The notes under the pieces were generated by a model. The model had not been told where the DNA came from and did no database searches. It saw nothing but the letters and a program-made list of their open reading frames with translations. Shown here in pieces: positions 60,192 through 64,000 of a stretch of 64,000 bases of DNA (the stretch's first letter is position 1; the number at the start of each line of letters is the position of its first letter). The position numbers were made by a program, and so were the translations under genes. The DNA comes from Bacteroidota bacterium (GTDB taxonomy: Bacteria > Bacteroidota > Bacteroidia > Chitinophagales > Chitinophagaceae). The stretch lies in NCBI GenBank assembly GCA_005882315.1, contig VBAR01000003.1, positions 1 to 64,000 on the forward strand. The letters run 5' to 3'.

Positions 60192-63100
60192 GTGCCGGTA
60201 ACAAATGGTATACAGGTGCCTCTGAATGGGTTGATTTCAAAATTAAAAACCGAGGGGTTTGAGATCAGCACACGTACTGTTCTGGACATACAGAAAGTAT
60301 TAACCGGTTTTAATGATGTTACAAATCCTGATACTGCCAGCCTCAAACTGGTATTGGGGCCACTGATCTGCCGCAACAAAGAAGAACAAGAAAAATTTTA
60401 CAGGCTATTTGATGATTATGAAGCTTTATTAAAACCCCAGGTAGAACAATTGATGGAAGAGTATTCTGAGAAAAAAAATGACGATGAACAAAAAGCAAAG
60501 GAAGAGGAAGAAAAAAGTACGATAGAGGAAAAAAAAAGAAAGAGAAAGAAGAAAATTGTAAAATGGGGAATCGTCAGTTTATCTGGTTTACTGTTAATAG
60601 CTTTAAGCTATTACCTCATAGTAATTCGCTGTTTATTTTGTTCTGACCCTCCACCAGAAGTAAGAACAGCAACCTTGACTATTCTATATAATGGACAGGC
60701 TAAAAATTTTGTAGAAACCGACGAGACTGGAGTCGATATAGTAAAAGATAGTTTAGTTGAAATTTCAGCGGTCTTGTCAGATACTATTCCTGAAAAAAAA
60801 TACAAGATAGTTTTTGTAATAGGAGATAGCTCATATTACCAGCGATCAGTAAATAAGCGTATCATACAAGCCGAGGAACTTAAAGTCGGAGCTTCGTTAA
60901 TGGAAGGCGATTCCGTTATTTTTACTAATTCGGAAACAAGCGAAATATTTTGTGAGCCCAAACCTGTTTTGATCATTGAGAAGGATAGTTCATTATACAA
61001 ATCAGCAAAAGCAGTTATATACAACGTAAGAAATAATCTCGACAGTAAGCATAATAAGTATACATACAAGTGGACACTGACTGGTAAGTCGGATACTCTT
61101 CCACCTTACACAAGTACAGATACTAGTTTTAAAATAAAACCTCCGGCATTGGCGGCATATAGTGTCACAGTGGAGGCAACAGGATCTGTTAATAAAAAAT
61201 GCGAAAAAAAATCTTACACAAAGTCAATTGAAGAAAAGCCTCAACTGGTTTTGCAATTAACCGGAGTTAAAAAACTGGATCCTGGCACTGAATTTAATTT
61301 TATGTTTATCGTGATATTGTTAGTTGGTTCAGGGTTCATTCTTGGCCAGCTTAATTCAAGGTATTACGGAAAAAAATTAAAGGCCTTACGTAAGACATAT
61401 TTTCCGGTTTATGAAACTGAGGTTCAGTTACCTGCAACAACAGATGAACTTACGGGGCCTTATAGTATAGACTTTAAACCACAGGAAAATAAGATCCCTG
61501 CTGAAACTTCCATCAATCAGTTAGCTGAGGTTATGAGAAAGCGGCATACAGGAGATAGCTATAGTCTCAATATTAATAAAACGATACGCAGCACAATTAA
61601 AAAAGCAGGTTTCCCGGTTTTTGAATTTACCGCATTATCCCAGCCAACCGATTTCCTGGTTTTTGTTGATAAAGAATATACTGACAGTCATCTTGTAAAA
61701 CTGTATAACCACCTTATTGCAACACTCAGGAAAGAACAGGTACATCTCACTGCTTATAGTTATAATCAATATCCTTTATTACTAACAAACCCGGCATTAA
61801 ATCATTTTTTTATTCCTATTGAAAAATTAGGGGGACTCTATCCCGGAACGATATTGTTTTTATTTGCTGATACTTCATCTTTTTTTAAGCCCTATGGTAA
61901 TAATCTGCATGATTGGGCAATTGATAAGTTCAAGGACTGGAAAACAAAGATCATTTTTACATCAGTAGCTGTTAAGGACTGGGGTGAGCGGGAAACTATA
62001 TTATACAGTGCAGGCTTTACGGTGATACCGGCTGACACCAATGCCAGCCAGGTAATAGAAGATGAGGTAAATAACCTGATAGATAAACAAAAGCTGAAAA
62101 AGACAATACCTTCTACCTATTCAACAAAACTCATCAATTTTAATGAGTGGGAAGAAGTTAAAAACTATCTCCGCGAGGTTAGCAAAGAAGGCAAAAAAAC
62201 TTCCGACCCTGAATCATTGTATTTGTTGTTAAAAGAATGGCTGGCATCAACCGCAGTTTATCCTTATGTGAATTGGGAAGTAACGATCGCCATTGGTAAA
62301 GCATTTGAAGAAAAATATAATGTTCCGGGTAAACTATTAAACTACACTAATCTTCTTGCATTGAGTCGCATTCAATGGTTGAAAGATGGACAAATGCCCG
62401 ATAACCTGCGGATAGCAATGCTAAAGGACCTGGATTACAAAAATGAAATAAATGCAAGGGAGGCACTCAAAGTATTATTAGATGAACTGAAGGATGATAT
62501 TAAACCAGGTTCAGCTATGTATGAAGAATACAGGTTGCAAACAGTCACGAATGATTTTCTTCTTAAAAAATTTAATAAAGGAGATATTGCCCCGGGTGAT
62601 AAGGACTTTATTGCGATGGATAAGTATATGCAGGAAGGAGAACTGGACTGGCATCTCGATGTCTTCTACAATTTAAAGGACGCTGATTCATCTATCCGCG
62701 ATAAAAGCGGTGAGAAAAGCATACCTATCAATGATTTTTTAGTCCAACGTAAAGAGGAGCAGAGAATAATTGATGAGAAAAATAATAAAGAATTCCAGGT
62801 AAAGAAGAGAAATCTTAATACACGATTTGGATTTATGTCCGCGGCTGCTGTGCTTTTAGTGCTGGCCATCCAGTTATTGGGATTTAAGCAAATGCCATTT
62901 GAGCCTCCACGTACTACAGATCGTATTATCAAATTTGACAGTTTGATTACCCCGGCGGATAATATTTCTATCCTGGTAAATGACAAGACATATAAAACCG
63001 AACTATCAGGTGATACTGCTTTAATCGTTAAGGATTTACCAACTGACACCACGCAAAATGCGTTAGTGCAACTTTCTACTAATAACCCCACAGTGGGAAG

Positions 63101-64000
63101 ACAGGATCTTAATGCATTAATGACTCCAGGTTTTGAAGAATATGTTATCAATATTACTCAGCCATTAGATAAACCAGATCTGAACATTTATTATAATGAT
63201 GATTCGGCTTACGGGGTTATAGCAGATAAGCTAAATGCAATATTTAAAGATTTTAATATTTCGGTTTCATTATATGATGATGAAGTAACTAAGACAGGAT
63301 TTTATCTCAGTTATTATGACAAAGCATTAGAAGGGAAAGTAAATACAATTGTAAGAATGTTTAAGCAGGAGTTTGATTCGCTGCTCACTACAACTTATAG
63401 CGATCTGTCTTATTATACCAATAGTCTTTATTTGTATTTTCCGGAGAAACCAAAACCAGGCATCTGCAATGAAACAAGTCTGCCTCCCGGTTTAACTGAG
63501 ATATGGAAAGGAGGCACAAGTAACCGGCTTATTAATATTGATGTAGAAAAACAAACTATTTATTACTCAACTGGTGATAAAAAGACTTATGGAAGATACA
63601 GGATTGAGGAGGTTTGTAAATCTGAAGACGAGGATACATATCGTGTTATAACCCGTGCCGGCAATCAGTATAAGGTATTTTTTATAAAAGATATAAATCG
63701 TTCTTCAGGTTTCAGTTTGTCGGTTTGTCAAAATCCGTATAATACAGTTATTGAAGCCCGGAATGTATTGGAGGCGAATTGCGACCGGTTCAATAATATG
63801 CGATTGTATTATGAAAATGATCCGGGCAAAATCTTTTTACCTGCAGGTCTGAATATACTGGAAAGACAGAACCAACAAAAACTTAACAGTATCCAGGATA
63901 GTATGAACTCTTATAGGGCTCGCAAGCTTAATCCTCAACTTAGTGGTGATTTATATAAAAATTCAACATTTGATTGGGAAGTACCGGATAACCTGCCTTT
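60192..64000 (+). CDS. Giant membrane protein with CoxE-like N-terminus and vWA-like region (partial)
   Basis: Open to the window end: at least 1,269 codons from GTG (no earlier start; first in-frame ATG is codon ~88). Order: CoxE/vWA-partner-like N-terminus (FEISTRTVLDIQKVLTGF, RNKEEQEKFYRLFDDYE, residues 23-76); charged coiled stretch 85-122; TM1 ~124-146; Ig/PKD-like region 150-365; TM2 ~369-389; degenerate vWA-like domain (TDFLVFVDKEY at ~486) and helical region (WLASTAVYPYVNWEVTIAIG) 390-879; TM3 ~880-900; then an extra C-terminal part of unknown fold, continuing past the edge. The vWA Asp-x-Ser-x-Ser is not kept. Confidence 0.85.
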   Translation, partial: MPVTNGIQVPLNGLISKLKTEGFEISTRTVLDIQKVLTGFNDVTNPDTASLKLVLGPLICRNKEEQEKFYRLFDDYEALLKPQVEQLMEEYSEKKNDDEQKAKEEEEKSTIEEKKRKRKKKIVKWGIVSLSGLLLIALSYYLIVIRCLFCSDPPPEVRTATLTILYNGQAKNFVETDETGVDIVKDSLVEISAVLSDTIPEKKYKIVFVIGDSSYYQRSVNKRIIQAEELKVGASLMEGDSVIFTNSETSEIFCEPKPVLIIEKDSSLYKSAKAVIYNVRNNLDSKHNKYTYKWTLTGKSDTLPPYTSTDTSFKIKPPALAAYSVTVEATGSVNKKCEKKSYTKSIEEKPQLVLQLTGVKKLDPGTEFNFMFIVILLVGSGFILGQLNSRYYGKKLKALRKTYFPVYETEVQLPATTDELTGPYSIDFKPQENKIPAETSINQLAEVMRKRHTGDSYSLNINKTIRSTIKKAGFPVFEFTALSQPTDFLVFVDKEYTDSHLVKLYNHLIATLRKEQVHLTAYSYNQYPLLLTNPALNHFFIPIEKLGGLYPGTILFLFADTSSFFKPYGNNLHDWAIDKFKDWKTKIIFTSVAVKDWGERETILYSAGFTVIPADTNASQVIEDEVNNLIDKQKLKKTIPSTYSTKLINFNEWEEVKNYLREVSKEGKKTSDPESLYLLLKEWLASTAVYPYVNWEVTIAIGKAFEEKYNVPGKLLNYTNLLALSRIQWLKDGQMPDNLRIAMLKDLDYKNEINAREALKVLLDELKDDIKPGSAMYEEYRLQTVTNDFLLKKFNKGDIAPGDKDFIAMDKYMQEGELDWHLDVFYNLKDADSSIRDKSGEKSIPINDFLVQRKEEQRIIDEKNNKEFQVKKRNLNTRFGFMSAAAVLLVLAIQLLGFKQMPFEPPRTTDRIIKFDSLITPADNISILVNDKTYKTELSGDTALIVKDLPTDTTQNALVQLSTNNPTVGRQDLNALMTPGFEEYVINITQPLDKPDLNIYYNDDSAYGVIADKLNAIFKDFNISVSLYDDEVTKTGFYLSYYDKALEGKVNTIVRMFKQEFDSLLTTTYSDLSYYTNSLYLYFPEKPKPGICNETSLPPGLTEIWKGGTSNRLINIDVEKQTIYYSTGDKKTYGRYRIEEVCKSEDEDTYRVITRAGNQYKVFFIKDINRSSGFSLSVCQNPYNTVIEARNVLEANCDRFNNMRLYYENDPGKIFLPAGLNILERQNQQKLNSIQDSMNSYRARKLNPQLSGDLYKNSTFDWEVPDNLP

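Noticed and set aside
62494-63151. 60-codon plus and 161-codon minus ORFs in the last 2 kb
   Set aside because: Both lie in other frames of the continuous giant ORF, which has no stop from 60192 to the edge.

Overview
The window is AT-rich bacterial chromosome and reads as Bacteroidota, most likely the Chitinophagia/Chitinophagaceae side (inference). Pointers: repeated TAnnTTTG promoter -7 elements with little Shine-Dalgarno signal, a type IX secretion C-terminal sorting domain, the futalosine-route gene mqnA, a lysine/alanine-rich micro-protein, and many short secreted or lipoprotein genes with Bacteroidota-type signal peptides. Most of the window is ordinary core genome. Accessory material lies at 7.8-8.7 kb (tmRNA), 28-41 kb (polysaccharide) and 57.8-64 kb (a multi-gene system cut by the window end).

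Layout. 0-5.9 kb: lipoprotein, Lys/Ala micro-protein, rpmA-rplU, then GH3-like enzyme-dxr-rseP. 6-8.7 kb: membrane-anchored MutS-like ATPase, then ssrA (tmRNA) with a duplicated 3' end and terminator. 8.8-16.1 kb: small regulators and exported proteins, including a Crp/Fnr regulator opposite a Cys-rich metal-binding protein, an sdpRI pair, and two secreted proteins sharing one C-terminal domain. 16.2-28 kb: CoA-transferase, trmN6, tsaD, FtsX-like permease, prfC, GNAT, a type B T9SS cargo protein, purB, mqnA.

28.1-40.8 kb: surface polysaccharide cluster. rfbF-rfbG make CDP-4-keto-6-deoxyglucose, which a 3,5-epimerase-like protein, a C-methyltransferase and a reductase-like SDR would turn into a branched CDP-deoxysugar. 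gmd-fcl make GDP-L-fucose. A second C-methyltransferase, an FkbM methyltransferase, a GMD-like SDR with an altered catalytic motif and four glycosyltransferases follow. 41-57.7 kb: YfhO-type membrane protein, queuosine-precursor transporter, dapF-DinB-NUDIX operon, an IVP-like four-helix gene between inverted repeats, nucleoside phosphorylase, tRNA-Cys, redox enzymes, HU/SPOR-like membrane protein, FKBP, sdaA.

57.8-64 kb: the most unusual region. A DUF4062 protein, a MoxR-type AAA+ ATPase and a giant ORF (more than 1,269 codons, open at the window edge) are tightly packed on one strand. The giant protein has a CoxE-like N-terminus, three membrane segments and a degenerate vWA-like region. It resembles the NTP-dependent conflict/signalling systems built around MoxR and vWA partners.

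A second recurring signal is a set of 7-bp-period repeats: two form inverted arms between genes near trmN6/tsaD, two lie inside those coding sequences, and one pair flanks the four-helix gene at 47 kb.
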